Position numbers and translations under genes: made by a program. DNA of 64,000 nt, taken from contig NZ_LMMP01000011.1 in the NCBI RefSeq assembly GCF_001422815.1, positions 1,193 to 65,192 of the forward strand. Direction: 5' to 3'. Positions 29,090-39,635 of the stretch are shown here, piece after piece (positions within the stretch are counted from its first letter, which is position 1; every line of letters begins with the position of its first letter). This DNA is from Methylobacterium sp. Leaf91. Lineage in GTDB: Bacteria > Pseudomonadota > Alphaproteobacteria > Rhizobiales > Beijerinckiaceae. Below the pieces are notes generated by a model, which did not search any database, was not told the origin of the DNA, and worked only from the letters and a program-made list of their open reading frames with translations.

Positions 29090-29145
29090 CAGCAGGATCG
29101 CGATCCGGATGGTGGCGCATGCAGGGTCCTTCGGGGCCCTTTTTT
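29066..29145 (+). terminator. ilvBH attenuator terminator
   Basis: Terminator stem AGGGTCC (29123-29129) with GGGCCCT (29134-29140) around a TTCG loop, one G-U pair, then a six-T run (29140-29145). Just upstream GCGCCACC (29066-29073) pairs perfectly with GGTGGCGC (29111-29118); its left arm lies right after the Val/Ile/Leu codons, where a stalled ribosome would block it. The exact antiterminator pairing was not resolved by eye. Confidence 0.78.
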
Positions 29146-29203
29146 GTTGCCTGAGCCAAGACGTGACACGGAACGAGCAACCGGGTTTCAGGGAGTTGAG
29201 ACG

Positions 29204-30979
29204 ATGAGCGGCGAGGTCATGACCGGGGCCGAAATGGTCATCCGGGCGTTCCGGGATCAGGGTGTCGATACGCTGTTCGGGTATCCGGGCGGTGCGGTGC
29301 TGCCGATCTACGATGCCCTCTTCCACCAGGAAGAACTGAAGCACGTCCTCGTGCGCCACGAGCAGGGCGCGGTCCATGCGGCCGAGGGCTATGCCCGCTC
29401 CTCGGGTAAGGTCGGCTGCGTCCTCGTTACCTCCGGCCCCGGCGCCACCAACATCGTCACGGGCCTCACCGACGCGATGCTGGATTCGATCCCCCTCGTC
29501 TGCATCACCGGCCAGGTCCCGACGCACCTGATCGGCACCGATGCGTTCCAGGAATGCGACACGGTCGGCATCACCCGCCACTGCACGAAGCACAATTATC
29601 TGGTCAAATCGATCGACGACCTGCCGCGCATCCTGCACGAGGCCTTCTTCGTCGCCTCGAACGGCCGGCCGGGCCCCGTCGTGGTCGATCTGCCGAAAGA
29701 CATCCAGTTCGCCAGCGGGATCTACGAGCGCCCCACCCATAACGGCCACAAGACCTACCGCCCCGCCTTCAAGGGCGACGCGCAGGCGATCCAGTCGGCC
29801 GTCGAGCTGATGGCGAATGCCCGCCGTCCGGTTCTCTATACCGGCGGCGGCGTCATCAATTCCGGCCCGCACGCCTCGGCGCTCCTGCGCCAGCTGGCCG
29901 AGGTCACCGGCTTTCCCGTCACCTCGACCCTGATGGGTCTGGGTGCCTTCCCGGCCTCGAACCCGCAGTTCCTGGGCATGCTGGGCATGCACGGGACCTA
30001 CGAGGCCAACCTCGCCATGCACGAATGCGACGTGATGGTCTGTATCGGCGCCCGGTTCGACGACCGCATCACCGGCCGTCTCGACGCGTTCTCGCCCTTC
30101 TCCAAGAAGATCCACATCGACGTCGATGCTTCCTCGATCAACAAGGTGGTCAAGGTCGATGTCGGCATCGTCGGCGATTGCGGCTCGGTGCTGGGAGACA
30201 TGCTCGCGGCCTGGAAGGCCCTGCCCAAGCGTCCCGACCAGGGCCGCTTCGACGAGTGGATGGCCAAGATCCGCACCTGGAAGGCGCGGGACTGCCTCGC
30301 CTATTGGCCGTCGGGCACGATCATCAAGCCGCAATACGCGGTGCAGCGCCTCTACGAGGCCTGCAAGGACCGGAAGACCTTCATCACCACGGAGGTCGGC
30401 CAGCACCAGATGTGGGCGGCGCAGTACTTCAAGTTCGACGAGCCGAACCGTTGGATGACCTCCGGCGGCCTCGGCACCATGGGCTACGGCCTGCCCGCGG
30501 CCATCGGCACCCAGCTCGCCAATCCAGACGGTCTCGTCATCGACATCGCCGGCGAGGCCTCGATCCTGATGAACATCCAGGAGATGTCGACGGCCGTGCA
30601 GTATCGCCTGCCGGTCAAGATCTTCATCCTGAACAACGAGTATATGGGCATGGTGCGCCAGTGGCAGGAGTTGCTGCACGGATCGCGCTATTCCCAGAGT
30701 TATTCGGAAAGCCTGCCGGACTTCGTCAAGCTGGCGGAAGCCTATGGCGCCAAGGGCATGCGCTGCGACAAGCCGGGCGAGCTCGACGGGGCGATCGCCG
30801 AGATGCTGGCCCATGACGGCCCGGTCATCTTCGATTGCATCGTCGACAAGAAAGAGAACTGCTTCCCGATGATCCCGTCGGGCAAGGCGCACAATGAGAT
30901 GCTGCTCTCCGACTACCTCGGCGAGACCGGTATGGACCTCGGCGACGTGATCTCCGAGGAAGGCAAGATGCTGGTCTGA
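29204..30979 (+). CDS. ilvB: Acetolactate synthase large subunit
   Basis: 591 residues from ATG 29204 with AGGGAG upstream. A ThDP enzyme making acetolactate or acetohydroxybutyrate, the first common step to Val, Leu and Ile. Visible: the N-terminal DTLFGYPGGAVLPIYDAL with its catalytic Glu in RHEQGAVHAAEGYAR, the middle FAD domain (VGARFDDRITG) and the C-terminal ThDP/Mg site (IAGEASILMNIQEMSTAVQ then LNNEYMGMVRQWQE). In the Mg motif the usual GDGS reads GEAS, as in many proteobacterial large subunits. It is followed by ilvH. Confidence 0.96.
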   Translation: MSGEVMTGAEMVIRAFRDQGVDTLFGYPGGAVLPIYDALFHQEELKHVLVRHEQGAVHAAEGYARSSGKVGCVLVTSGPGATNIVTGLTDAMLDSIPLVCITGQVPTHLIGTDAFQECDTVGITRHCTKHNYLVKSIDDLPRILHEAFFVASNGRPGPVVVDLPKDIQFASGIYERPTHNGHKTYRPAFKGDAQAIQSAVELMANARRPVLYTGGGVINSGPHASALLRQLAEVTGFPVTSTLMGLGAFPASNPQFLGMLGMHGTYEANLAMHECDVMVCIGARFDDRITGRLDAFSPFSKKIHIDVDASSINKVVKVDVGIVGDCGSVLGDMLAAWKALPKRPDQGRFDEWMAKIRTWKARDCLAYWPSGTIIKPQYAVQRLYEACKDRKTFITTEVGQHQMWAAQYFKFDEPNRWMTSGGLGTMGYGLPAAIGTQLANPDGLVIDIAGEASILMNIQEMSTAVQYRLPVKIFILNNEYMGMVRQWQELLHGSRYSQSYSESLPDFVKLAEAYGAKGMRCDKPGELDGAIAEMLAHDGPVIFDCIVDKKENCFPMIPSGKAHNEMLLSDYLGETGMDLGDVISEEGKMLV

Positions 30980-31003
30980 CCGGCGGCGCGGAGGAGAGAC
31001 GTC

Positions 31004-31546
31004 ATGAACGCCATGAACACACACTACCCCGATGCCGGTCGGGTCGAGCCGATCAACCGGCACACGCTCGCCGTCATCGTGGACAACGAGCCGGGCGTCC
31101 TCGCGCGGATCGCGGGGATGTTCTCGGGACGCGGCTACAACATCGAGAGCCTCACGGTGTCGGAGACCGAGGTGGCGCGCCACATCTCGCGCATCACCAT
31201 CGTCACCGCCGGCACCGATGCGGTGATCCAGCAGATCAAGGCCCAGCTCGACCGGCTCGTGCCCGTGCACCGGGTCGTCGACCTCACGCTCCAGGGCAAG
31301 GCCCTCGAGCGTGAGCTCTGCCTCGTCAAGGTGGCGGGTACCGGAGAGCACCGCACCGAATCGCTGACCCTCGCCGCCGCCTTCGGCGCCAAGACCCTGG
31401 ACGCGACCCTGAACTCCTTCGTGTTCGAGGTCACCGGCACCACCGAGGAGATCGACCGCTTCATCGGCCTGATGACGGTGATCGGCCTCGTGGAGATCTC
31501 CCGCACGGGCATCGCGGCCATGGGGCGTGGCTCGGAAGCGATGTGA
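31004..31546 (+). CDS. ilvH: Acetolactate synthase small (regulatory) subunit
   Basis: 180 residues. The N-terminal ACT domain (about 18-92: HTLAVIVDNEPGVLARIAG, FSGRGYNIESLTV) binds valine for feedback inhibition of IlvB; a second ferredoxin-like domain follows. A GGAGGAGAGACG ribosome site precedes the ATG. It lies 24 bases after ilvB on the same transcript. Confidence 0.96.
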   Translation: MNAMNTHYPDAGRVEPINRHTLAVIVDNEPGVLARIAGMFSGRGYNIESLTVSETEVARHISRITIVTAGTDAVIQQIKAQLDRLVPVHRVVDLTLQGKALERELCLVKVAGTGEHRTESLTLAAAFGAKTLDATLNSFVFEVTGTTEEIDRFIGLMTVIGLVEISRTGIAAMGRGSEAM

Positions 31547-31598
31547 GGCTTTTTCGCCGAGGGTGGTAGAGTGCCGGAGATGTGCCGGGGGTGATGCG

Positions 31599-31883
31599 AT
31601 GAGAGCGAGGCTGGAACGGAGTGGAGAGGATTTCGTCCTCTCATTGACCCGAGAGGACGTGCGGAAGCTCGGTCTCGTCGAGGGCCAGGAAGTGGACATC
31701 GATCCAGTGCCTGCTCCTCTCGCGCCTCCGCCCGCCCGCCGCTACGTCAACGGGTTCCCCGTCTTCACGATGGCCGAGATGGCAGCAGAGATGAAGCGAC
31801 TCGGGCCGGATTTCGAGCCTCCGACGGTCGATTGGGGACCGGATGTCGGTTCCGAGATCATTGACGATGACGATCCCCGCTGA
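31599..31883 (+). CDS. MazE/AbrB-like antitoxin
   Basis: 94 residues. The N-terminus (RLERSGEDFVLSLTREDVRK then LGLVEGQEVDI) resembles a swapped-hairpin AbrB/MazE DNA-binding domain; the acidic C-terminal half would wrap a toxin. ATG 31599 is preceded by GGGGGTG. It overlaps the downstream MazF-like gene by 17 bases, as antitoxin-toxin pairs often do. It lies 52 bases after ilvH. Confidence 0.75.
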   Translation: MRARLERSGEDFVLSLTREDVRKLGLVEGQEVDIDPVPAPLAPPPARRYVNGFPVFTMAEMAAEMKRLGPDFEPPTVDWGPDVGSEIIDDDDPR

Positions 31884-32250
31884 TCGGCCGTATGAGCCAG
31901 GGGACCTGATTCTTGTTGATCTCGACCCCGTCCTCGGAACCGAGCAACGCGGAAAGCGACCGGTCCTCGTCATCTCGACCCTGGAGACGAACAAATTGAC
32001 CCGGCGGATCATCATCTGCCCGGTCACCCGCAATCGCGATCCCTGGCCGACGAAGGTCTTTCTACCAGCGGGTCTGGGCGTCGATGGCGCAATCCTCTCC
32101 GATCAGGTCCGCTCGATCGACCGCAGAGCGCGCATCCTCCGCTCCCTCGGGACAGTCCCCGATCCCATACTCGCGGAAGTCCGCGCGAAGGTGGCAGCAT
32201 TGATCGGCTTGCAGTTCGGCAGTGCGGCCCAGGAAGGCTCAGCTCAATGA
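31867..32250 (+). CDS. MazF/PemK-family toxin
   Basis: 127 residues from ATG 31867. It has the PemK/MazF pattern: YEPGDLILVDLDPVLGTEQR with GKRPVLVIS, then IICPVTRN and LSDQVRSIDRRARI, the regions forming the RNA-cleaving surface of these endoribonucleases. Its stop overlaps the next start (ATGA). The ribonuclease role is inferred from family. Confidence 0.82.
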   Translation: MTIPADRPYEPGDLILVDLDPVLGTEQRGKRPVLVISTLETNKLTRRIIICPVTRNRDPWPTKVFLPAGLGVDGAILSDQVRSIDRRARILRSLGTVPDPILAEVRAKVAALIGLQFGSAAQEGSAQ

Positions 32251-32885
32251 CCACCCTCTACTACGCCCCCGGCGCCTGCTCGCTCGCCTCCCACATCGCC
32301 CTCGAGGAAACGGGAGCGCCCTACGAGACCGTGCGGCTCGACCTCGCCAAGGGCGACCAGCGGGCGGCCGAATACCTCGCTATCAACGAGCGCGGCCGCG
32401 TGCCGGCGCTGGTGGAGGAGGATTGGGTGCTCACCGAGAACACCGCCATCCTGCGCCACATCGCGCGCAGTCATCCGCAGGCCGGCCTGTGGCCGCAAGC
32501 GCCCCGCGATCAGGCGCGGGTCGACGAATGGCTGGGCTGGCTCTCCACCGGCCATCATATCGCCTACGCGCATATCCGCCGGGCCGAGCGCTACGCGAGC
32601 GATGAGACGGCCTTCCCGGGCATCCAGGCCAAGGGAGTCGAGACCTGCGGCGACCTCTTCACCATGACCGAGGTCAAGCTCTCCAACGGAGGCTGGGCCG
32701 TCGGCGAAGCCTACAGCGTCGCCGATCCCTACCTGCTGCTGTTCTGGACCTGGGGCCGGGGACCCGCGCTCGGTTTCGATATGGCGGAGCGCTTTCCCCA
32801 CTGGACCGCGCATGCCCGCGCCATGGCGGCGCGGCCCGCCGTGCAGGCCGTGTTCGCCCGCGAAGGCCTCAAACTGCCTGAATAA
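32247..32885 (+). CDS. Glutathione S-transferase
   Basis: 212 residues. Thioredoxin-like N-domain (MTTLYYAPGACSLASHIALE, then RVPALVEEDWVLTENTAILR with the glutathione-binding cis-Pro and Glu-Asn) and an all-helical C-domain (AVGEAYSVADPYLLLFW). The Ser/Cys in the first loop suggests a beta-class-like enzyme. It overlaps the toxin stop by four bases. The divergent substrates of this family cannot be told from sequence. Confidence 0.9.
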   Translation: MTTLYYAPGACSLASHIALEETGAPYETVRLDLAKGDQRAAEYLAINERGRVPALVEEDWVLTENTAILRHIARSHPQAGLWPQAPRDQARVDEWLGWLSTGHHIAYAHIRRAERYASDETAFPGIQAKGVETCGDLFTMTEVKLSNGGWAVGEAYSVADPYLLLFWTWGRGPALGFDMAERFPHWTAHARAMAARPAVQAVFAREGLKLPE

Positions 32886-32944
32886 GGTTCGACCGGGGGT
32901 ACACCGCCTCTTGTCCGGGAAACCGAATCGGCCTATGCCGCCGC

Positions 32945-32958
32945 GTACCGTACGGTAC
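32945..32958. promoter_or_regulatory. Palindromic operator before the TetR gene
   Basis: GTACCGTACGGTAC is a perfect 14-base palindrome ending 20 bases before the regulator start, followed at once by a further GGTAC half. Position and symmetry fit autorepression by the adjacent TetR protein. Confidence 0.7.
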
Positions 32959-32978
32959 GGTACTGGTTTTCTGGAAGC

Positions 32979-34669
<1,691 letters not shown>

Positions 34670-34718
34670 TTTTTTGTGATGGGCGGCCGGGCTTCGCTCG
34701 GCTGCCCCCCTCGCGGAG

Positions 34719-34752
34719 AAAGCCGGCCTCGTGCGAGCGGGGCCGGCTTTTT
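34719..34752 (+). terminator. Rho-independent terminator after ilvC
   Basis: AAAGCCGGCC (34719-34728) pairs with GGCCGGCTTT (34741-34750) over a 12-base loop, with five T at 34748-34752. The A-rich left arm makes it potentially bidirectional. Confidence 0.88.
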
Positions 34753-34871
34753 CGTGCGCGACCGGGCAAGGAAGTTTATCTCGGGAGATGACGCTCCCAT
34801 TGCCCGCCCCTCGATCTTGCGAAGGCCGCCGTCTCCCGAACCAGTGCGGAAGAGCGGCGATCTCTCTGCCG

Positions 34872-35171
34872 TCATGGCACCTGACCGAGCGTCTCCTCGA
34901 CGAGGCGAGGGTTCTTGTCGAGGAGAGCCAGGAGTACGCGCGCCGGCCCCTGAGGCTGGCGACGTTGATGCTCCCATTGCCTGAGAGTTGCGACGGGCAC
35001 GCCTATGCTCGCGGCGAAGGCTGGCTGTGCCTTGCCGGTCCGCCTGCGGATCCCGGCGACATCGACGGTCTCGGGAACATGGACGACGAGACCGGCCGGC
35101 ATCCCTCCCAGCGCGTGTTCCTCGGCTTCCCGCAGAGCGGAAAGGGTTCGTTCGAAAATATCCCTGCCCAT
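34872..35171 (-). CDS. XRE-type antitoxin of a RelE/HigB module
   Basis: 99 residues. A C-terminal helix-turn-helix (about 40-85: AGIRRRTGKAQPAFAASIGV, VATLRQWEHQRRQPQGPARV) typical of HigA/NadS-type antitoxins encoded downstream of their toxin. It follows the toxin gene by 54 bases on the same strand. It is expected to neutralise the toxin and repress the operon. Confidence 0.82.
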   Translation of the reverse strand: MGRDIFERTLSALREAEEHALGGMPAGLVVHVPETVDVAGIRRRTGKAQPAFAASIGVPVATLRQWEHQRRQPQGPARVLLALLDKNPRLVEETLGQVP

Positions 35172-35225
35172 GGTCGACCTTGCTCCTGTGAGAGGGCGAT
35201 GCCCTGGTTGCCGTATGGATGCGCG

Positions 35226-35582
35226 TCACCTTCCACGCTTCTGCCAATGCGCCTTGATGGAAAGCGTTAGCCGAGCCAGTTGCTGGACTTCCGCCGGCGA
35301 GAAGGTCTCCCGGTCCGCCTTGCTCAGAACCGCCAGGAGGTAGACCGGTGCATCGGGCCCGACATAAGCAGCGAGAACGCGATAGCCGCCGCTCTTGCCC
35401 TTGCCCCGCCCGGCGACGCGCACCTTACGGATACCACCCGAGCCGACGATGAGATCACCCGCCTCCGGGTTCGCGGCGAGCATGTCCTTGAGGGCCGTCC
35501 GAGTTGCGGCCGGCATGCGCTCGGCATCCGCATCCCTGACGAACTCGGAGGTTTCCGCGACCGTATGCAGGGGCGAGGGCAT
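35226..35582 (-). CDS. RelE/HigB-type toxin
   Basis: 118 residues. The core follows the HigB2/RelE pattern: IRKVRVAGRGKGKSGGYRVL then YLLAVLSKADRETFSPAEV. Such toxins cleave mRNA on the ribosome. It is the first gene of a toxin-then-antitoxin pair; a 6+3+6 inverted repeat lies 28 bases upstream. Confidence 0.83.
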   Translation of the reverse strand: MPSPLHTVAETSEFVRDADAERMPAATRTALKDMLAANPEAGDLIVGSGGIRKVRVAGRGKGKSGGYRVLAAYVGPDAPVYLLAVLSKADRETFSPAEVQQLARLTLSIKAHWQKRGR

Positions 35583-35609
35583 TCCGATCGTCTAAGCCAA
35601 CACCGCCCA

Positions 35610-35624
35610 TACGTCAACGACGTA
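35610..35624. promoter_or_regulatory. Inverted repeat upstream of the RelE/HigB pair
   Basis: TACGTC AAC GACGTA is a perfect 6-base inverted repeat with a 3-base spacer, 28 bases before the toxin start on the minus strand. A candidate autoregulatory operator. Confidence 0.4.
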
Positions 35625-35781
35625 CGCCACCGACCTCCATGAGCGATCCGGCCCGGCAGTCGGCGGCTCTGAAGGGAAGGAGGGAGGGACGGACGCCCCC
35701 CGTTGTACTCTTAAGCAAATCCGGCGATCATGCTCCGTAACGGCTGCCCATCTGAGAGCGGCCGAAGGTTGGAGGACACCC

Positions 35782-36435
35782 ATGGCTTCGCTCTATTACG
35801 ACGAGCATCGCGCGCTTCAGGAAGAGTACAACACCGTCAAGCTCGCCGAGCGTCTCGACACCGGCTGGGTGCATGACGAGATCGGCCCCGACGAGGCCGC
35901 CTTCATCGGCAGCCGCGACATGTTCTTCCTGTCCACGGTCGATCCCGACGGCATGCCCACCGTCTCCTACAAGGGCGGCAGCACCGGCTTCGTGAAGGTG
36001 CTCGACGCCAACACGCTGGTCTTCCCCGGCCTCGACGGGAACGGCATGTGGTACTCGATGGGCAACATCGAGGGTCAGTCCAAGGTCGGGCTGCTGTTCA
36101 TCGATTTCGAGACCCCGCACCGTGTCCGCGTCCAGGGACACGCCCGGATGCTGCGCGACGATCCGCTGATGGCCGAATACACCGAGGCCAAGTACCTCGT
36201 GAAGATCGAGGTGACGAAGGCCTGGGTCAATTGCCCGCGCTACATCCACAAGTACCAGAAGGTGTCGCAGAACAAATACGTGCCGCGCCCCGACAAGGAG
36301 ACGCCGCTCGCCCTGTGGAAGCGCCTCGACATGGTCGGTGACGTGATCTCGGACGAGGACAAGGCGCGGGTCGAGAAGGAAGGCCAGCTCGCCCTGCCGG
36401 AATACGAGGCACGTGTGGCGCGCGGCGAGAGCTGA
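35782..36435 (+). CDS. Pyridoxamine 5'-phosphate oxidase-fold flavoprotein
   Basis: 217 residues. Split-barrel FMN-binding fold: FFLSTVDPDGMPTVSYKGG, NTLVFPGLDGNGMWYSMGNI and VGLLFIDFETPHRVRVQGHA, then a C-terminal KAWVNCPRYIHKY segment found in the PPOX-family subgroup. Probably an FMN- or F420-dependent reductase of unknown substrate. ATG has a TTGGAGGA ribosome site. It is a single gene, convergent with tam. Confidence 0.85.
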   Translation: MASLYYDEHRALQEEYNTVKLAERLDTGWVHDEIGPDEAAFIGSRDMFFLSTVDPDGMPTVSYKGGSTGFVKVLDANTLVFPGLDGNGMWYSMGNIEGQSKVGLLFIDFETPHRVRVQGHARMLRDDPLMAEYTEAKYLVKIEVTKAWVNCPRYIHKYQKVSQNKYVPRPDKETPLALWKRLDMVGDVISDEDKARVEKEGQLALPEYEARVARGES

Positions 36436-36445
36436 AACCCGGCCG

Positions 36446-36480
36446 CGCACCGTCCCGGCCATCGCATCCGGGTCGGTGCG
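36446..36480. terminator. Hairpin between convergent genes
   Basis: CGCACCG (36446-36452) with CGGTGCG (36474-36480), enclosing CCCGG/CCGGG, lies 11 bases past the PPOX-family stop. It has no T-run, so a role as terminator is tentative. Confidence 0.4.
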
Positions 36481-36583
36481 CTCAGCAGGTTCGCGTCGGT
36501 GAGCCAACGCTTCACCTCGCTTAGGCCCTTGAAGTATCGCAGGTTCTGGGACGCAAAACCGGTGAGCACTTTTGCGAGCCTGC

Positions 36584-37369
36584 TTAGTCCGCCCGGCGGG
36601 CGACGATGAAGACCCGCGGGAACGCGAGCAGGCGTCCCCCGTTGCTGCGCGGCGGATAAGCCGCATCGATCGCCGTCGTGTAGGCGGCGAGGAACCCGGC
36701 CGTATCCTCGGGGTCCAGCGGGTCGAGGAAGGGCCGGAGCCCGGTCGCCCTGACCCATTCGACGATGGCGGCGGCATCCGTCATCGGGTGATGATAGGCG
36801 GTACGCCAGACATCGACCTCGGCCGCGAGGGGCGCCAGGAGGTCGTAATAGCCGGCCGGCTCCAGCATCCGCCCGAGCCGCCCGGCCACGGCCGGATCGC
36901 CGATGGCCCAGGGACCGGCACCCGCCACCTCGCGCATCAACCGGTGCGAGGGCTCGGCGAGATTGTCGGGCATCTGCACGGCGAGCACCCCGCCGGGTGC
37001 CAGGAGGCCGAGGAGCCGGGGCAGGAGCACCGGGTGGTCGGGCAGCCATTGCAGCACGGCGTTGGCGTAGATCAGGTCCGGCGCCTGCTCGGGGATCCAG
37101 GTCGCCGCATCGGCCCTCGCGAAGGCGAGGCCGGGCAGGCGGCTCCTCGCACGCTCCAGCATCGCCGGCGAGGTGTCGAGGCCGATCACCTCCGCTTCGG
37201 GAAAGCGTGCAGTGATGAGCGCGGTGGAATTGCCGGGGCCGCATCCGAGATCGTAGACGAGGCGCGGGGCTTCGAGAGGCACACGGGCCAGGAGCTCGGC
37301 CGCCGGACGGGTACGCTCGTCCTCGAAGCGGGTATAGAGGGCTGGGTTCCAATCGGCCATCGTGCTCAC
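36584..37369 (-). CDS. tam: Trans-aconitate 2-methyltransferase
   Basis: 261 residues. SAM-binding motif [16 protein letters not shown] (about 38-53), then [11 protein letters not shown] and ADAATWIP. The N-terminal [17 protein letters not shown] and [11 protein letters not shown] segments match Tam, which methylates trans-aconitate, an inhibitory by-product of aconitase (acnA is at 60579). It lies 18 bases downstream of the HAD gene on the minus strand. Confidence 0.9.
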   Translation of the reverse strand: MSTMADWNPALYTRFEDERTRPAAELLARVPLEAPRLVYDLGCGPGNSTALITARFPEAEVIGLDTSPAMLERARSRLPGLAFARADAATWIPEQAPDLIYANAVLQWLPDHPVLLPRLLGLLAPGGVLAVQMPDNLAEPSHRLMREVAGAGPWAIGDPAVAGRLGRMLEPAGYYDLLAPLAAEVDVWRTAYHHPMTDAAAIVEWVRATGLRPFLDPLDPEDTAGFLAAYTTAIDAAYPPRSNGGRLLAFPRVFIVARRAD

Positions 37370-37387
37370 CCTTCCGCTCCGTCGTCG

Positions 37388-38086
37388 TCAGCAGCCGAGC
37401 TGGTCGGCCAGATCCGTGAGGTCACGGGCTGCATAAGTAACCGGAACATTGGGCGCCGTTTCGCCACCGCCCGGCCCGTGCTCGCGCGGGCGGGCGATAT
37501 GGGCGGTGGACAGGCCGTGGCTCGCCGCTGCCGCGAGGTCGCCCGAATGGGCGGCGACCATCAAGGTCTCCGCCGGAGCGAAGCCGAAGGCCGCCACCGC
37601 ATCGTGATAGAGGGCGGGTTTCGGCTTGTAATCGCGGGAATGGCCGGCACCCAGGATCGCGTCGAAGATCAGCCCATTGCGGCGGGCGAGGTCGGCCATC
37701 AGCCGGATATGACCGTTCGAGTTTGGCGCCAGGAGGTGGCGCGTCCGAAGGCGCCGCAGAGCGTGCGGTACGTCGGGCCAAGCGTCGAGCCGGTGCCAGG
37801 CCTGGACCAGTTCCCGCCGTGTGGCATCCGGCGCGCCGACGATGCCGAACTCCGCCAGAACGAGGGGCAGGGACTCCGCATGGAGGATATCGAGGTCCAC
37901 GAAGGGCCGGGCCCCAGAACGCACGGTCTCCATCGAAGGCCCGTAGTGCCGGCGCCACGCATCCGCGAAAGCGTCGGCATCGAGGGTGGGCGCCTCCGCG
38001 CCGAGGAGGCGTGCGGCCTCGCGGGCCACTCCCGAGCGCCAGTCGACGAGCGTCCCGAAGACGTCGAAGACGAGCGCCCGGATCAT
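37388..38086 (-). CDS. HAD-superfamily hydrolase, haloacid dehalogenase type II
   Basis: 232 residues. Catalytic Asp in FDVFGTLVDWRSG (about 7-19), Ser/Asn motif in LAPNSNGHI, Lys in DYKPKPALYHDA and the terminal VAAHSGDLAAA acid loop. The pattern is that of L-2-haloacid dehalogenases, but many such proteins act on other substrates. Its start overlaps the trpS stop by one base (TAATG), so it is translated after trpS. Confidence 0.88.
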   Translation of the reverse strand: MIRALVFDVFGTLVDWRSGVAREAARLLGAEAPTLDADAFADAWRRHYGPSMETVRSGARPFVDLDILHAESLPLVLAEFGIVGAPDATRRELVQAWHRLDAWPDVPHALRRLRTRHLLAPNSNGHIRLMADLARRNGLIFDAILGAGHSRDYKPKPALYHDAVAAFGFAPAETLMVAAHSGDLAAAASHGLSTAHIARPREHGPGGGETAPNVPVTYAARDLTDLADQLGC

Positions 38087-39156
38087 TACTGGACGGTCCG
38101 CAACCGCGGACCGCGCCGGACGAAACCGACGATGTCCTTCACTGCATCCAGCGTCGGGGCCGCGATGGCCTCGGCGCGCTCGGAGCCATCGGCGAGGACG
38201 GAGTCGATATAGTCGGTGTCGGCCACGAGACGCTTCATCTCGGAGGCGATGGGCGCGAGGGTTTCCACCGCGAGCTCCACCAGCGCCCCCTTGAAGGCAG
38301 AGAACTGGGCACCGCCGTAATCGGCCAGCACCTCGTCGCGGGTGACGCCCTTCAGCGCCGCGAAGATGCCCACGAGGTTGTCGGCTTCGGGCCGTGCGGC
38401 CAGACCGGCCGTCTCGGAGGGGAGGGGCTCAGGATCGGTCTTGGCCTTGCGCACCTTGTTGGCGATGGTATCCGCCTCGTCGGTGAGGTTGATGCGCGAA
38501 TTGTCGGAGGGGTCCGACTTCGACATCTTCTTGGTGCCGTCCCGCAGGGACATGACGCGGGCGGCCGGGCCGCCGATCAGCGGCTCGGTGATCGGGAAGA
38601 AGCCCTCGCCCGCATCGTGCCCATGGGCGGAGATCGACTCCGAGAAGTCGTTGTTGAACTTCTGGGCGATATCGCGGGTCAGTTCGAGATGCTGCTTCTG
38701 GTCCTCGCCCACCGGCACGTGGGTGGCGCGGTAGGCCAAAATATCGGCCGCCATCAGCACGGGATAGGCGTAGAGCCCGATCGAGGCGTTCTCCCGGTCC
38801 TTGCCGGCCTTGTCCTTGAACTGGGTCATGCGGTTCAGCCAGCCGAGGCGGGCGACGCAGTTGAAGATCCAGGCGAGCTCGGCATGGGCCGGCACCTGGC
38901 TCTGGTTGAAGACGATGCTGCGCTTCGGGTCGATGCCGGCGGCGAGGAAGGCGGCCGTGACTTCGCGGATCTGGCCCTTCAGGGCGGCCGGGTCCTGCCA
39001 CAGGGTGATCGCGTGCATGTCGACGACGCAGTAGAGGCACTGCGCGTCGCGCTCCTGCATCTCCACGAAGCGCTTGATCGCGCCGAGGTAATTGCCGAGA
39101 TGCAGGTTGCCCGTGGGCTGGACGCCCGAGAACACGAGCTCTGTGAACGCGGTCAT
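38086..39156 (-). CDS. trpS: Tryptophanyl-tRNA synthetase
   Basis: 356 residues. Class Ic synthetase: HIGH-like motif at [16 protein letters not shown] (about 11-26) and KMSKS at about 212-216 ([14 protein letters not shown]). It also has the adenylate-site segment [17 protein letters not shown]. Charges tRNA-Trp. First gene of trpS-HAD-tam on the minus strand. Confidence 0.96.
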   Translation of the reverse strand: MTAFTELVFSGVQPTGNLHLGNYLGAIKRFVEMQERDAQCLYCVVDMHAITLWQDPAALKGQIREVTAAFLAAGIDPKRSIVFNQSQVPAHAELAWIFNCVARLGWLNRMTQFKDKAGKDRENASIGLYAYPVLMAADILAYRATHVPVGEDQKQHLELTRDIAQKFNNDFSESISAHGHDAGEGFFPITEPLIGGPAARVMSLRDGTKKMSKSDPSDNSRINLTDEADTIANKVRKAKTDPEPLPSETAGLAARPEADNLVGIFAALKGVTRDEVLADYGGAQFSAFKGALVELAVETLAPIASEMKRLVADTDYIDSVLADGSERAEAIAAPTLDAVKDIVGFVRRGPRLRTVQ

Positions 39157-39377
39157 CGCGCGTGGTTCCTATGGCGTGATGGCGAGGGAGAAGCCGACGC
39201 TCGGGTCAGGGCACCGACGTTTGCGTTCTGAACGGCTCACCATGGGTGGTCAAGGTGCACAGCTTGACGGCATACGCCGCATCGAACCCGAAAAAGATCG
39301 AATTTTCGTACGCAATTTGGTACCGAGACGAGATCGCCTCTGCCGTTCCAGGGAGGCGGCAGGCGGTGGAGTCGCGA

Positions 39378-39635
39378 ATGGAAGCTCAGCTGCAGAGTGT
39401 CATGGCCGATGTGGCGGTGAGTGTGTCGGAGCTGAAGAAGAGCCCGACATCGGTGATGAACCGCGCCGACGGAGCACCGGTGGCGATCCTGAACCACAAC
39501 CGCGTCATGGGCTACATGGTCCCGCCGGAGACCTTCGAGGCCATGATGGACGCCATTGACGACGACGTGCTGGCGTCGATCGTGAAAGCCCGCTCCGGGG
39601 AAGTGCCCGTGCGGGTCACCCTGGATGCCCTTTGA
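39378..39635 (+). CDS. Phd/YefM-type antitoxin
   Basis: 85 residues from ATG 39378, chosen because GGAG lies six bases upstream. N-terminal DNA-binding region (VMADVAVSVSELKKSPTSVM, VAILNHNRVMGYMVPPETFE) of the prevent-host-death/StbD family. It overlaps the RelE-like toxin by 11 bases. 221 bases upstream to trpS are non-coding and must hold both divergent promoters. Confidence 0.83.
   Translation: MEAQLQSVMADVAVSVSELKKSPTSVMNRADGAPVAILNHNRVMGYMVPPETFEAMMDAIDDDVLASIVKARSGEVPVRVTLDAL

Noticed and set aside
29015..31699. An 894-codon open frame antisense to ilvBH
   Set aside because: Long antisense frames arise from GC-rich codon bias; the sense strand encodes clear IlvB and IlvH, and the antisense peptide has no recognisable domain.
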